Positions 9,139-19,111 of a stretch of 64,000 nt of DNA are shown piece by piece. The stretch comes from Micromonospora sp. WMMA1947 (GTDB lineage Bacteria; Actinomycetota; Actinomycetes; Mycobacteriales; Micromonosporaceae): the NCBI RefSeq assembly GCF_027497355.1, contig NZ_CP114909.1, positions 434,001 to 498,000 of the forward strand, read 5' to 3'. Positions within the stretch are counted from its first letter, which is position 1; each line of letters begins with the position of its first letter. A program made the translations under genes and the position numbers. The notes below the pieces were generated by a model. It had not been told where the DNA came from and searched no databases. It was given only the letters and a program-made list of their open reading frames with translations.

Positions 9139-9732
9139 ATGGCTGCAGGCTACGTCCGGCCCGCGCGTCCTGAGGACGCCGGCGAGATCGCACGCATCCA
9201 GCTCGCGACCTGGCGGGTCGCGTACCGCCGGATCCTGCCACGGCACGTGCTCGACAACCTCGACGAGGCGTACCTCGCGCGGCGGTGGAGTGCGGCGGTG
9301 CAGGAGCCGCCCTCGGGCGCGCACCGGGTGCTGGTCGCCGTCGAACAGGCGGCGCAATCCTATCTGGTGGGGTTCGTCGCCTCCGGTCCGGCCGACGCGG
9401 ACGCGCTCGCTCCCGGCGAGCCGGCCGAGGCGCTCGGCTCGGACGTCGCGGCGGTGACGGACCTGCTGGTCGAGCCCCGGTGGGGGCGGCGCGGGCACGG
9501 CAGCCGGCTGCTCGCCGCGGCTGTCGAGCACTGGCGCGGCGACGGGCTGACCCGGGCGGTCGCGTGGGCGTTCGACGCCGACGCGGCGACCCGGAAGTTC
9601 CTCGGCTCGACCGGCTGGGAGCCGGACGGGGCGACCCGCGCGCTGGACGTGGACGACATGCTGGTCCCCCAGCTCCGCTTCCACGTGGCGACCCCGGAGT
9701 CCGCTGACGAAAACCTCTCAGCCGACCGATGA
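9139..9732 (+). CDS. GNAT family N-acetyltransferase
   Basis: The 197-residue protein begins with YVRPARPEDAGEIARIQL, typical of GNAT enzymes. Its LLVEPRWGRRGHGSRLLAAA segment is motif A, the acetyl-CoA pyrophosphate loop (R/Q-x-x-G-x-G/A). It diverges from the GT87 gene by 35 bp and ends convergent to another GNAT gene, with a REP-like palindrome between them. The substrate is unknown. No unusual features are seen. Confidence 0.88.
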   Translation: MAAGYVRPARPEDAGEIARIQLATWRVAYRRILPRHVLDNLDEAYLARRWSAAVQEPPSGAHRVLVAVEQAAQSYLVGFVASGPADADALAPGEPAEALGSDVAAVTDLLVEPRWGRRGHGSRLLAAAVEHWRGDGLTRAVAWAFDADAATRKFLGSTGWEPDGATRALDVDDMLVPQLRFHVATPESADENLSADR

Positions 9733-9822
9733 GTTCCCGTCCGGCCGCCGGTCCACCCTCACGTGGGTGGGCCGGCGGTCCCGGCACGGGGCAGGACCGC
9801 CACCCCACCCCACCGTGATCGC

Positions 9823-9883
9823 GTCGATCATGAAGTTGGCGGCCTTGTCGATCTCCCCATCTGCCGCCAACCTCATGATCGAC
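9823..9883. repeat. REP-like palindrome between convergent GNAT genes
   Basis: A 20-bp arm (gtcgatcatgaagttggcgg, 9823-9842) is followed after 21 bp by its reverse complement with a single mismatch (9864-9883). Lying between two convergent genes, it can form a stem in both transcripts and may serve as a bidirectional terminator. Its core cgatcatgaagttg resembles that of the element at 50921. Confidence 0.8.
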
Positions 9884-9903
9884 CGGGAACAGGGTCCCGG
9901 GGG

Positions 9904-10371
9904 TCAGGCGGGGCGGAGTTCGGCGACCAGTTCGTCGTCCTCCATGGCGCCGGTGGGGTGGAAACCCAGCGCGGTGTAGAGGGCGGCGGCGGGCTTGTTG
10001 TCGGGGTGGTAGCTCAGGCGGATCGGCTCGCCCGCCTCGGCGAGCCGGTCCGCGAGCGTCCGCACCGTGGCGCGGCCCAGGCCCCGGCCCTGCTCGGCGG
10101 CGTCGATCACCATGCCGCCGATCCAGCGCGACCCGTCGTCGTCCACGCCCCACATGACGTGGCCGACGACCGTCTCGTCGGCGTACACCGCGAGCGAGTT
10201 CCAGACCTCCGAGCGCTCGGTGAGGAGCAGGTAGCGGGCGGCCAGCGCGGCCACGAAGGCACGCTGGTCGTCGTGCGGCGCGACGTCCGCGACGGCCCGC
10301 CAGTTGTCGTCGTCCACCGGCCGCAGCGTCACCCGGCGGCCGGCGCGGTCGGAATGCCCGGAATCGATCAT
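9904..10371 (-). CDS. GNAT family N-acetyltransferase
   Basis: This 155-residue GNAT protein starts with RRVTLRPVDDDNWRAVADV. It contains GGMVIDAAEQGRGLGRATVR as motif A (QGRGLG) and the HPDNKPAAALYTALGF motif B region. The frame runs on upstream, but a TACCCT -10 box (10378-10383) ends 6 nt before the ATG at 10371. It lies 20 bp downstream of dapB on the same strand. The substrate is unknown, and family members act on small molecules or proteins. Confidence 0.88.
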   Translation of the reverse strand: MIDSGHSDRAGRRVTLRPVDDDNWRAVADVAPHDDQRAFVAALAARYLLLTERSEVWNSLAVYADETVVGHVMWGVDDDGSRWIGGMVIDAAEQGRGLGRATVRTLADRLAEAGEPIRLSYHPDNKPAAALYTALGFHPTGAMEDDELVAELRPA

Positions 10372-10391
10372 GAGCAGAGGGTACGCCCAGG

Positions 10392-11207
<816 letters not shown>

Positions 11208-12575
11208 TCAGCCCGTGACCGTGAAGCTGCCGGAGTCGAACGGGCCGACCACCGCCAGGGACATCGGCCGTCCGAGCAGGTCGGCGGCGAGCGCGTTCAC
11301 GTCGTCGAGCGTCACGGCGTCCACCCGGGACAGCAGGTCGTCCACCGGCATCAGGTTGCCGTAGAGCAGCTCGCCCTTGGCGAGCCGGCTCATCCGCGAG
11401 CCGGTGTCCTCCAGCCCGAGCACGAACGAGCCCTTGCTCATCCCCTTGCCGCGGGTCAGTTCCGCCTCGGTGATCCCCTCGGCGGCCACCCGCGCCAGCC
11501 CCGCACGGGTCAGGTCCAGCACCTCGTCCACCTTGCCCGGCGCACAACCGGCGTAGACGGCGAACACGCCGCTGTCGGCGTACTGGCTGGCGTAGGAGTA
11601 GACCGAGTACGCCAGGCCCCGCTGTTCCCGGATCTCCTGAAACAGCCGGCTGGACATGCCGCCGCCGAGCACGTTGTTCAGTACGCCGAGGGCGAACCGC
11701 CGGTCGTCGGTGCGGTCGATCCCCGGGCAGCCGAGGATGACGTGCGCCTGCTCGGTCTCCTTCGGCTCGACGAGCGTGGTGGCCGGCTTCGTGCGTACCG
11801 CCGGGGTGGCCGACCGGTGCGGCGCGGGCGACGCCGGGTCGGTGTCCAGCGGGGTGCCGCGCAGCGCCTGCCGGACCAGCTTGACCACGGCGGCGTGGTC
11901 GAGGTTGCCGGCGGCGGCGATCACGATCTGCGGCGCGGTGTAGCGGCGGCGGTAGAAGCTCTGGATCTGCCGCCGGGTCATCGGCGTGACCGTCTCCTCC
12001 GTGCCGGAGATGAGCCGGCCCAGCGGGTGGTCGCCGTAGACGGCGCGGGCGAACAGGTCGTGCACCTCGTCGCCGGGCTCGTCGTCGTGCATGGCGATCT
12101 CTTCGAGGATGACGCCGCGTTCGGTCTCCACGTCCGCGGGGGCCAGCACCGAGTCGGCGACCAGGTCGCACATGACGTCGATGGCCAGCGGCAGGTCCTC
12201 GTCCAGCACCCGCGCGTAGTAGCAGGTGTATTCCTTCGTGGTGAAGGCGTTCGTCTCGCCGCCCACGGCCTCGATCTGCGCCGAGATCTCCAGCGCGCTG
12301 CGCTTGTTGGTGCCCTTGAACAGCAGGTGCTCCAGGAAGTGCGCGGCACCGGCCTGCGTGCCGGTCTCGTCGCGCGAGCCGACCGCCACCCAGATGCCGA
12401 ACGACACGCTGCGCATCGCCGGGATCGCCTCGGTGAGCACCCGCAGCCCGCTGGGCAGCACGGTACGGCGGACGGTGCCGCCGAGCGGGTCGTCGCTGAG
12501 CGTACGGGTGACCGCGCGGGCCGCCGAGCCGATCGGCGCCACCCCCCGTCCCGTCGAGGCGCCTGACGAACTCAC
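11208..12575 (-). CDS. M16 family zinc metallopeptidase
   Basis: This 455-residue peptidase is of the insulinase/mitochondrial processing peptidase beta type. The inverted zinc motif HFLEH lies within AAHFLEHLLFKGT, with the downstream glutamate in a region reading ETERGVILEEIAMHDDEP. An N-terminal catalytic and a C-terminal inactive M16 domain are both present. The open frame continues into pnp, but the GTG at 12575, lying past the pnp stop and terminator, is taken as the start with GGAG upstream. Genes of this family often follow pnp in actinobacteria. Substrates are unknown. Confidence 0.92.
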   Translation of the reverse strand: MSSSGASTGRGVAPIGSAARAVTRTLSDDPLGGTVRRTVLPSGLRVLTEAIPAMRSVSFGIWVAVGSRDETGTQAGAAHFLEHLLFKGTNKRSALEISAQIEAVGGETNAFTTKEYTCYYARVLDEDLPLAIDVMCDLVADSVLAPADVETERGVILEEIAMHDDEPGDEVHDLFARAVYGDHPLGRLISGTEETVTPMTRRQIQSFYRRRYTAPQIVIAAAGNLDHAAVVKLVRQALRGTPLDTDPASPAPHRSATPAVRTKPATTLVEPKETEQAHVILGCPGIDRTDDRRFALGVLNNVLGGGMSSRLFQEIREQRGLAYSVYSYASQYADSGVFAVYAGCAPGKVDEVLDLTRAGLARVAAEGITEAELTRGKGMSKGSFVLGLEDTGSRMSRLAKGELLYGNLMPVDDLLSRVDAVTLDDVNALAADLLGRPMSLAVVGPFDSGSFTVTG

Positions 12576-12619
12576 GAGAACCTGCTCTCCGGATGACGAG
12601 GAACGGCGGGACGTACGAC

Positions 12620-12649
12620 GGCTCCAGCTCGCGCGGGCGACCTGGAGCC
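12620..12649 (-). promoter_or_regulatory. inverted repeat in the pnp-M16 leader
   Basis: Eight-bp arms ggctccag and ctggagcc enclose a 14-nt loop. The element lies between the pnp terminator and the M16 start, so it could be a leader hairpin or a second terminator. Confidence 0.4.
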
Positions 12650-12654
12650 GTGGG

Positions 12655-12688
12655 CCGGCCCGGGTGACGCGGACGTCACCCGGGCCGG
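12655..12688 (-). terminator. hairpin terminator after pnp
   Basis: A perfect 15-bp stem (ccggcccgggtgacg and its complement) closes on a CGGA tetraloop 9 bp after the pnp stop. The same CGGA loop is used by the rnj terminator. Confidence 0.85.
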
Positions 12689-12696
12689 TCGGTGAA

Positions 12697-15072
12697 TCAG
12701 CTGTGCCGGGTCCGGCGGCGCGGACGGGACTCGCCGCCGCCCTCGCCACCCTCGGAGCGGCGCTCGCCACCCTCGGAGCGGCGCTCGCCACGGTCACCAC
12801 GGTCGCCCCGGTCACGCGGGCCACGGTCGCCGCCGCGGTCCCGGCCCGACGGACGGTCGCCGCCACCGGCCGCGCCCTCGGCCGGCGCCTCGGCGCCCTC
12901 CGGGCGGATCTTGTCCAGGTAGATCTTGCCGCGGGCGTCGATGTCCGCGATCTCCACCTCGACCTTGTCGCCGACGTTGAGGTAGTCCTCGACCTTCTCG
13001 ACCCGCTTGCCGTCGCCCACCTTGGAGATGTGCAGCAGGCCGTCGCGGCCCGGCAGCAGCGAGATGAAGGCGCCGAACGCGGCGGTCTTCACCACGGTGC
13101 CGAGGAACCGCTCGCCGACCTTGGGCAGCGTCGGGTTGGCGATCCCGTTGATCCGGTCCACAGCGGCCTGGGCCGCCGGCCCGTTGGTCGCGCCGACGTA
13201 GATCGTGCCGTCGTCCTCGATGGAGATCTCGGCGCCGGTCTCGTCCTGGATCGCGTTGATGGTCTGGCCCTTCGGGCCGATCACCATGCCGATCTTGTCG
13301 ACCGGGATCTTCACGGTGGTGACCCGCGGCGCGTAGTCCGACATCTCGGCCGGCGCCTCGATGGCCCGCTGCATCACGTCGAGGATGGTCTGCCGGGCCT
13401 CGTGCGCCTGCTGCAGCGCGGCGGCCAGGACGTCCGACGGGATGCCGTCCAGCTTGGTGTCGAGCTGCAGCGCGGTGACGAAGTCACGGGTGCCGGCGAC
13501 CTTGAAGTCCATGTCGCCGAACGCGTCCTCGGCGCCGAGGATGTCGGTCAGCGTCACGTACTGGGTCTTGCCGTCGACCTCGTCGGAGATGAGGCCCATG
13601 GCGATGCCGGCGACCGGCGCCTTCAGCGGCACACCGGCCGAGAGCAGGCCCAGCGTCGAGGCGCAGACCGAACCCATCGAGGTGGAGCCGTTGGAGCCGA
13701 GCGCCTCGGAGACCTGCCGGATGGCGTACGGGAACTCCTCGCGCGAGGGCAGCACCGGGAGCAGCGCCCGCTCGGCGAGCGCGCCGTGGCCGATCTCGCG
13801 CCGCTTCGGCGAGCCGACCCGGCCGGTCTCACCGGTCGAGTACGGCGGGAAGTTGTAGTTGTGCATGTAGCGCTTGCGGTTCTCCGGGGACAGCGTGTCC
13901 ACCATCTGCTCCATGCGCAGCATGTTCAGCGTGGTGACGCCCAGGATCTGGGTCTCGCCGCGCTCGAACAGCGCCGAGCCGTGCACCCGCGGCAGCACGC
14001 CGACCTCGGCGGACAGCGGACGGATGTCACGCGGGCCGCGGCCGTCGATGCGGACCTGCTCGCGCAGCACCCGGTTGCGGACCTCGGACTTGGTCAGCGA
14101 CCGGAACGCGGCGGACAGCTCCTTCTCGCGGCCCTCGAACCGGCCGGTCAGCTCCTCGGCGACCTTGGCCTTGATCCGGTCCAGGGCCTCCTCGCGGTCG
14201 GCCTTGCCGGCGATCTTCAGCGCCTCGGCGACCTCGGCGCGGGCCACCTCGGCCACCGCGTCGTACGCGTCGTCGGAGTAGTCAAGAAAGACCGGGAACT
14301 CGGCGACCGGCTTGGCGGCCACCTCGGCCAGCTCGCTCTGCGCACGGCACAGCTCGCGGATGGCCGGCTTGGCGGCCTCCAGGCCGCTGGCCACGATCTC
14401 CTCGGTCGGCGCGGTCGCGCCACCCGAGATCAGGGTCACGGCGTTCGGGGTGGCCTCGGCCTCGACCATCATGATCGCGACCTCGCCGTCCGGCAGGGTG
14501 CGGCCGGCCACGACCATGTCGAAGGTGGCCCGCTCGAGCTCCTCCAGCGTCGGGAAGGCGACCCACTGGCCGTCGACGTGCGCGACCCGGGTCGCGCCGA
14601 TCGGGCCGGAGAACGGCAGGCCGGAGAGCTTGGTCGACATCGAGGCGGCATTGATCGCCACCACGTCGTACGGGTGCTGCGGGTCGAGCGCCAGCACCGT
14701 CTCGACGACCTGGACCTCGTTGCGCAGGCCCTTGACGAACGACGGGCGCAGCGGCCGGTCGATCAGCCGGCAGGTGAGGATGGCGTCCTCGCTGGGCCGG
14801 CCCTCGCGGCGGAAGAACGAGCCGGGGATGCGGCCCGCGGCGTACATCCGCTCCTCGACGTCCACGGTCAGCGGGAAGAAGTCGAACGACTCGCGCGGCT
14901 GCTTGCCGGCCGTGGTGGCGGAGAGGACGACCGTCTCGCCGAGCTGGGCGACGACGGAGCCGGCGGCCTGGCGGGCCAGACGGCCGGTGGAGAAGGTGAT
15001 CTCACGGGTGCCGAAGGACCCGTTGTCGATCACCGCGGTGCGGGATTCGGTGCCGAGGTTGGTCTCGGTCAT
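12697..15072 (-). CDS. pnp: polyribonucleotide nucleotidyltransferase (PNPase)
   Basis: PNPase degrades RNA phosphorolytically 3'-5' and can add tails. In actinobacteria it is the main tailing enzyme and part of the degradosome. The 791-residue protein has two RNase PH domains with an alpha-helical linker, a KH domain ([20 protein letters not shown]) and an S1 domain ([12 protein letters not shown]). A ~60-residue Arg/Gly/Glu-rich tail follows, longer than in E. coli and containing two identical 7-residue units. GGAG lies upstream of the ATG. rpsO precedes it, separated by a hairpin. Confidence 0.98.
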   Translation of the reverse strand: MTETNLGTESRTAVIDNGSFGTREITFSTGRLARQAAGSVVAQLGETVVLSATTAGKQPRESFDFFPLTVDVEERMYAAGRIPGSFFRREGRPSEDAILTCRLIDRPLRPSFVKGLRNEVQVVETVLALDPQHPYDVVAINAASMSTKLSGLPFSGPIGATRVAHVDGQWVAFPTLEELERATFDMVVAGRTLPDGEVAIMMVEAEATPNAVTLISGGATAPTEEIVASGLEAAKPAIRELCRAQSELAEVAAKPVAEFPVFLDYSDDAYDAVAEVARAEVAEALKIAGKADREEALDRIKAKVAEELTGRFEGREKELSAAFRSLTKSEVRNRVLREQVRIDGRGPRDIRPLSAEVGVLPRVHGSALFERGETQILGVTTLNMLRMEQMVDTLSPENRKRYMHNYNFPPYSTGETGRVGSPKRREIGHGALAERALLPVLPSREEFPYAIRQVSEALGSNGSTSMGSVCASTLGLLSAGVPLKAPVAGIAMGLISDEVDGKTQYVTLTDILGAEDAFGDMDFKVAGTRDFVTALQLDTKLDGIPSDVLAAALQQAHEARQTILDVMQRAIEAPAEMSDYAPRVTTVKIPVDKIGMVIGPKGQTINAIQDETGAEISIEDDGTIYVGATNGPAAQAAVDRINGIANPTLPKVGERFLGTVVKTAAFGAFISLLPGRDGLLHISKVGDGKRVEKVEDYLNVGDKVEVEIADIDARGKIYLDKIRPEGAEAPAEGAAGGGDRPSGRDRGGDRGPRDRGDRGDRGERRSEGGERRSEGGEGGGESRPRRRTRHS
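12746..12787. repeat. two perfect 21-bp tandem copies in the pnp tail
   Basis: The unit ccaccctcggagcggcgctc plus g is present twice in tandem (12746-12766, 12767-12787). It is in frame and encodes a repeated Glu-Arg-Arg-Ser-Glu-Gly-Gly unit in the disordered C-terminus of PNPase. Confidence 0.9.
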
Positions 15073-15257
15073 GTGCTGTGGTGCTCCTTCGCGTCGTCGG
15101 CCGACGACACGGGAACTGCTCAGGCGGCCGGTCTTCGATCGAAGCGCCCGGGGAGGCCGGCGTCGTGCCGGGGTTCCCGGGGGCCACTACCGGAGACCGG
15201 TGCTGACCGGCTCCCTCTTCGGGTGTCGCGCGGCCGGGTTCTTCGGTGGTACTGCAA

Positions 15258-15287
15258 CGGGGGAGCAGCCAGGCGGCCACTCCCCCG
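15258..15287 (-). terminator. hairpin terminator/attenuator between rpsO and pnp
   Basis: Eight-bp arms cgggggag and ctcccccg flank a 14-nt loop that starts 6 bp after the rpsO stop. It lies inside the rpsO-pnp spacer, so it may only partly terminate or may stabilise the rpsO end. Confidence 0.65.
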
Positions 15288-15292
15288 TCAGG

Positions 15293-15562
15293 TCATCGGC
15301 GCAGGCCGAGCCGCTCGATGAGCGACCGGTAGCGGTTGATGTCCTTCTTCTGGACGTAGTTGAGCAGCCGGCGGCGCCGGCCGACCAGCAGCAGCAGCCC
15401 ACGGCGGCTGTGGTGGTCGTGCTTGTGCACCTTCAGGTGCTCGGTGAGCTCCGCGATCCGCTTGGTCAGGACCGCGACCTGCACCTCGGGCGAGCCGGTG
15501 TCGCCCTCGGCGGTCGCGTACTCCTGGCGGATCTTGGCCTTGGCTTCCTGGTCGAGCGCCAT
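15293..15562 (-). CDS. rpsO: 30S ribosomal protein S15
   Basis: S15 binds 16S rRNA early in 30S assembly. The 89-residue protein has the family's normal length and motifs: the N-terminal helix, [17 protein letters not shown], and [12 protein letters not shown] plus [12 protein letters not shown] longer in-frame start exists, but AGGGAG lies 6 nt before the ATG at 15562 and the shorter protein fits the family. It lies between ribF and pnp, the usual order. Confidence 0.98.
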   Translation of the reverse strand: MALDQEAKAKIRQEYATAEGDTGSPEVQVAVLTKRIAELTEHLKVHKHDHHSRRGLLLLVGRRRRLLNYVQKKDINRYRSLIERLGLRR

Positions 15563-15670
15563 GTTCTCCCTGTTTCGTGGGTCATTCGATGAGGTCCGGA
15601 GCGGTCGTGGTGACCGGTGCAACGGACCGGTTCCTCGCACCCGCGGCGTCGTGCAGGCACGCGAGGCCCC

Positions 15671-15686
15671 CGTCGGTCAGCCGACG
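15671..15686 (-). terminator. short hairpin after ribF
   Basis: Six-bp arms cgtcgg and ccgacg pair around a 4-nt loop in the ribF-rpsO spacer. It could be a weak terminator for ribF or a leader structure of rpsO. The call is tentative. Confidence 0.35.
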
Positions 15687-15744
15687 TCTCCGTCAGCCTA
15701 CCAGCCCTCGGGACGGACGGCCGGTCAAGGTCGCTCCGCGCGGG

Positions 15745-16671
15745 TCAGAGCACCGCCCGGCGGGTGCGCTCCACGTCCTCGGCGATCTGGGCCACCAGCG
15801 GTTCGACCGCGTCGTATGTCCGCTGCTCACGCAGGTGCGCCACGAAGTCCAGGGCCAGCCGCTCACCGTACAGGTCGCCGGTGAAGTCCAGCGCGTACGC
15901 CTCCACCCGCCGCTCCCGGCCGGAGAACGTCGGGTTGGTGCCGATCGACACCGCCGCCGCCAGCGGTTCCCCGTCACGGCGGACCAGACGGGCCGCGTAC
16001 ACGCCGTCGGCGGGCACCGCCGCGTACCTGTGGGTCAGCAGGTTGGCGGTGGGGTAACCCAGCTCACGTCCGCGCTGGTCGCCGCGGACCACCACGCCCT
16101 CCACCCGGTGCGGGCGGCCGAGCGCCGCCGCCGCCGCGCCCACGTCGCCCGCGTCGACGCAGGACCTGATGTACGTGGAGGAGAAGACCGTCCCCGCCTC
16201 GGCGACCAGCGGGGCCCCCTCGACGGCGAACCCGAAGGTGCGGCCCAGACGTTCCAGCAGCGGCACGTCCCCGGCCGCCCGGTGCCCGAACCGGAAGTTG
16301 TCCCCGACCACCACGAGCGCGGCGTGCAGGTGCTCGACCAGGACGTCGTGCACGAACGCCTCGGGTGGCAGCCGGGAGAACTCGACGGTGAACGGCACCA
16401 CGCAGAGCACGTCCACGCCGAGCGCCTCGATCAGCTCGGCCTTGCGCGCCGGCTCGGTGAGCACCGCCGGGTGCGAGCCCGGGCGCACCACCTCGGCCGG
16501 GTGCGGGTCGAACGTCACCACCACCGACTTGACGCCCAGTTCCCGGGCCCGCGCCACGGCGTGACCGATGGTGGCCTGGTGCCCCCGGTGCACGCCGTCG
16601 AAGACGCCGATGGTGACCACCGAGCGTCCCCAGCCGCCGGGCGCCGCCTCGTACCCCCGCCACCGCTGCAT
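15745..16671 (-). CDS. ribF: bifunctional riboflavin kinase/FAD synthetase
   Basis: RibF phosphorylates riboflavin to FMN and adenylates FMN to FAD. The N-terminal nucleotidyltransferase domain shows VTIGVFDGVHRGHQATI (the HxGH-like motif as HRGH) and the FSRLPPEAFV segment. The C-terminal flavokinase domain shows GYPTANL and GIGTNPTF-like SIGTNPTFSGRERRVEAYAL split across the active site. The 308-residue length is normal. It follows truB by 32 bp and precedes rpsO, the standard actinobacterial order. Confidence 0.97.
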   Translation of the reverse strand: MQRWRGYEAAPGGWGRSVVTIGVFDGVHRGHQATIGHAVARARELGVKSVVVTFDPHPAEVVRPGSHPAVLTEPARKAELIEALGVDVLCVVPFTVEFSRLPPEAFVHDVLVEHLHAALVVVGDNFRFGHRAAGDVPLLERLGRTFGFAVEGAPLVAEAGTVFSSTYIRSCVDAGDVGAAAAALGRPHRVEGVVVRGDQRGRELGYPTANLLTHRYAAVPADGVYAARLVRRDGEPLAAAVSIGTNPTFSGRERRVEAYALDFTGDLYGERLALDFVAHLREQRTYDAVEPLVAQIAEDVERTRRAVL

Positions 16672-16703
16672 GCCGTCTCCTCCCCTGTCCGCCCGCGCGC
16701 CGT

Positions 16704-17588
16704 TCAGGCCGGGGCCAGCACGATCTCCGCGCGGGCCCGACCGTCCCGCTCGCTGACGATAGCGATCAGCCCGCCCGCCGGGCCGAAGACGGCGTACGGC
16801 CCGGTGATCCCGGCCGGCGCCAGCGGCCCGCCGTGGGACAGCACCCGGGCCTCGTCGGCGGTGGCGTCCCGGCGCGGGAAGAACCGCTCGGCGGCGGCGT
16901 CCAGCGGCAGGTTCACCACGTCCGGCGCGCGCTCCTCGAGCTGGTCGAGCGTGGCCGCCTCGGCGAGCGTGAACCCGCCCACAGCGGTCCGGCGCAGCGC
17001 GGTGAGGTGACCGCCGACACCGAGGGCCGCGCCCGCGTCGCGGGCCAGCGCCCTGATGTACGTCCCGGACGAGCAGGTCACGTCCACGTCCACGTCCACC
17101 ACGTCCGGGACGTCCCGGCGGATCTCCACCACGTCCAGCCGCGACACGGTGACCCGGCGGGCGGGCAGCTCGACCGCCTCACCGTCGCGGACCCGCTTGT
17201 ACGCCCGCTGTCCATTGATCTTGATGGCGCTGACCGCGCTCGGCACCTGGTCGATCTCGCCGGTGAGCGCGGTGAGCGCGGCGCGTACCCCGTCGTCGGT
17301 GACCGCGCCGGCCGGGGTGGTGGCGACCACCTCGCCCTCGGCGTCGTCGGTGACAGTGGCCTGCCCCAGCCGGATCGTCGCGGCGTAGCTCTTGCCGGCG
17401 CCGATCACGTACGTGAGCAGCCGGGTCGCCCGGCCCACCCCGATCACCAGCACGCCGGTGGCCATCGGGTCCAGCGTGCCGCCGTGACCGACGCGGCGGG
17501 TACGGGCCAGCCGCCGGATGCGGGCCACGACGTCGTGCGACGTCATGCCGCCGGGTTTGTCGACCACGATCAGACCGTCTGTGCTCAC
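16704..17588 (-). CDS. truB: tRNA pseudouridine synthase B
   Basis: TruB makes pseudouridine-55 in the T-arm of tRNAs. The protein is 294 residues from the GTG at 17588. The motif KPGGMTSHDVV and the catalytic aspartate motif GHGGTLDPMATGVL are present, followed by the family regions KSYAATIRLG and CSSGTYIRALARD. The open frame runs far upstream through the divergent plus-strand gene, but the family begins at STDGLIVVDKPG. It is the first minus-strand gene beyond the plus-strand trio and is probably cotranscribed with ribF. Confidence 0.97.
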   Translation of the reverse strand: MSTDGLIVVDKPGGMTSHDVVARIRRLARTRRVGHGGTLDPMATGVLVIGVGRATRLLTYVIGAGKSYAATIRLGQATVTDDAEGEVVATTPAGAVTDDGVRAALTALTGEIDQVPSAVSAIKINGQRAYKRVRDGEAVELPARRVTVSRLDVVEIRRDVPDVVDVDVDVTCSSGTYIRALARDAGAALGVGGHLTALRRTAVGGFTLAEAATLDQLEERAPDVVNLPLDAAAERFFPRRDATADEARVLSHGGPLAPAGITGPYAVFGPAGGLIAIVSERDGRARAEIVLAPA

Positions 17589-17696
17589 GACCGCCAAGCC
17601 TGCCAGACGGCGCCGCTCCTCCCTGCGGGGGATACCGCCCTGCTTCGGCCGGGTGTCAAGATCGTGCGCCAGCGCCCCGTCTGCCCGGGAAGTCCG

Positions 17697-18692
17697 ATGA
17701 CCGATCACCGTTCCGCCTCCGATCCGTACGCCACCGATCGTCCGACGGAGGACGACCTGGGACGGGTGCCCGAGTGGCTGCGCCGGCCCGCGCCGGAGGT
17801 CGAGCCGGGCCGCGGCGACCGCCTGCGGATCGCGCTCGGCGGGCACTCCGGCAAGCTGCTCGGCGGCGTGGTCGTGCTGGCGCTGCTCGCCTTCTTCGGG
17901 CTCGTCGGGGGCGTCGGCTACCAGGGCTTCCAGCGCTGGCGCGAGCCGGCCGCCGAACACCCCACGGTCAGCCTGCCGGTCGGTGAGCAGGCCTCCTCGT
18001 CGGCCTCGCCGCCACCGGCCGCCGGTCCGTTCGACGGCACCCCGGCGTCCGCCTTCCCGGAGGGTACGGCGGGGATCGCGCTGCCCCGGGCCAAGCGGAC
18101 CGGCGCGTTCAGCGAGAAGCAGGTGGCCGACGCGCTGACCAAGGTTCGCAAGGCCCTGGTGACCGCCCGGCTGGACCGCACGTTCTTCACCGCGAAGAAC
18201 CCGGAGCGGCTGGTCCGCCAGTTCGCCCCGGACGCGCGGGCCGGCGTGCGCGACGACTTCCCCACCGGCGAGGCGAGCACCTACGCGACCCGGCTCGCCC
18301 CCGGCGCCCGGCTCACCGCCGACCAGCCCCGGGTCAAGGGCCGGATCAGCTACCGGGCGACGAAGGACCGGGACGGCATCCGCATCCTCGAGGTGACCAC
18401 GAACTTCGTCTGGGCGTACGCCTTCTCCACCGCCCGCCCCGCCCCGGGCGCCGGCGTGGTGGTGGTCCACGACACGGTGAGGTGGAGCACCCCGCACCCG
18501 GCCGACGTGACCACCGGCTCCGTCGGTCTGTGGATCGAGCGGGCCGACTCGTACGCCTCCAACATCGACTGCGTCGCGCTGGACAAGGGGCTGCTCGCGC
18601 TCGGCAAGCCCTCGCTCGGCGGGCCGGCCGACCCGGACCCGGACGCTGTCTTCGACCCGGACAAGACAGTCGACCTGCCGGACACCTGCTGA
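17697..18692 (+). CDS. single-pass membrane protein with extracytoplasmic domain (paralogue A)
   Basis: I do not recognise a named family. The 331-residue protein has a ~60-residue cytoplasmic N-terminus with the motif VPEWLRRPAP, one membrane helix at ~62-82 (GGVVVLALLAFFGLVGGVGY), a Pro/Ala/Ser linker and a ~240-residue outside domain. The outside domain aligns by eye with the product at 19112: both have ...ALPRAKRTGAF-/VLPQATARPPF-like openings, a Y-V/F-W-x-YAF core and an SNxDC motif, and both end in Cys. The paired cysteines suggest a disulfide. It is divergent from truB and the first of three linked plus-strand genes. Confidence 0.75.
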   Translation: MTDHRSASDPYATDRPTEDDLGRVPEWLRRPAPEVEPGRGDRLRIALGGHSGKLLGGVVVLALLAFFGLVGGVGYQGFQRWREPAAEHPTVSLPVGEQASSSASPPPAAGPFDGTPASAFPEGTAGIALPRAKRTGAFSEKQVADALTKVRKALVTARLDRTFFTAKNPERLVRQFAPDARAGVRDDFPTGEASTYATRLAPGARLTADQPRVKGRISYRATKDRDGIRILEVTTNFVWAYAFSTARPAPGAGVVVVHDTVRWSTPHPADVTTGSVGLWIERADSYASNIDCVALDKGLLALGKPSLGGPADPDPDAVFDPDKTVDLPDTC

Positions 18693-18733
18693 CCCGCCCG
18701 TCTCACCACACCGCCCTCGATGGGAGCCTTTCG

Positions 18734-19027
18734 ATGAGCGACGCCCCGCCACCGCACCGTGCCCGGGTCGACCTGCCGGACTGGATGCGCAATCCGGAGC
18801 CGCCCCGCCGTACCCTCGGCCGCCGCCTGTCCGACCTGGTCGACGGCGTACCGGCGCTGGCGGCGGCGCGCCGCCGGATCTGGGCCTGGCAGGGCCGGAC
18901 CCGATTCGGCGAGCGGCATCCCACGATGGCCGCGATCGGGTCGTTCGTGTTCGTCCTGGTGACCGCGACGCTGCTGGTCGTCGGCATGCTCTACCTCGCG
19001 TGGGCGATCCGGCAGGGCCGGATCTGA
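18734..19027 (+). CDS. small single-pass membrane protein (third member of trio)
   Basis: The protein has 97 residues: a basic cytoplasmic N-terminus with VDLPDWMRNPEPPRR and one C-terminal membrane helix (TMAAIGSFVFVLVTATLLVV). It has the same P-x-W-(L/M) N-terminal motif as its two neighbours but lacks the outside domain. GGGAG lies 8 nt before the ATG. It sits between the two paralogues (41 bp after one, 84 bp before the other). The function is unknown; a shared partner of the N-terminal motif is an inference. Confidence 0.75.
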   Translation: MSDAPPPHRARVDLPDWMRNPEPPRRTLGRRLSDLVDGVPALAAARRRIWAWQGRTRFGERHPTMAAIGSFVFVLVTATLLVVGMLYLAWAIRQGRI

Positions 19028-19111
19028 CCGGCACGGAACGGGACAGCGGGATCGGCGGCCGGGTGCAATGATCATGCGCCCCCTGCCCCTGCGCCCCCTC
19101 TGGAACGCCGC

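Noticed and set aside
12226..15321. 1031-residue plus-strand frame opposite pnp
   Set aside because: It mirrors the PNPase codons; GC-rich DNA rarely holds stop codons on the opposite strand. It has no recognisable motif.
15695..15728. Apparent promoter for rpsO (TAGGCT with TTGACC)
   Set aside because: The hexamers are 22 bp apart, too far for a standard promoter, so I do not call it.
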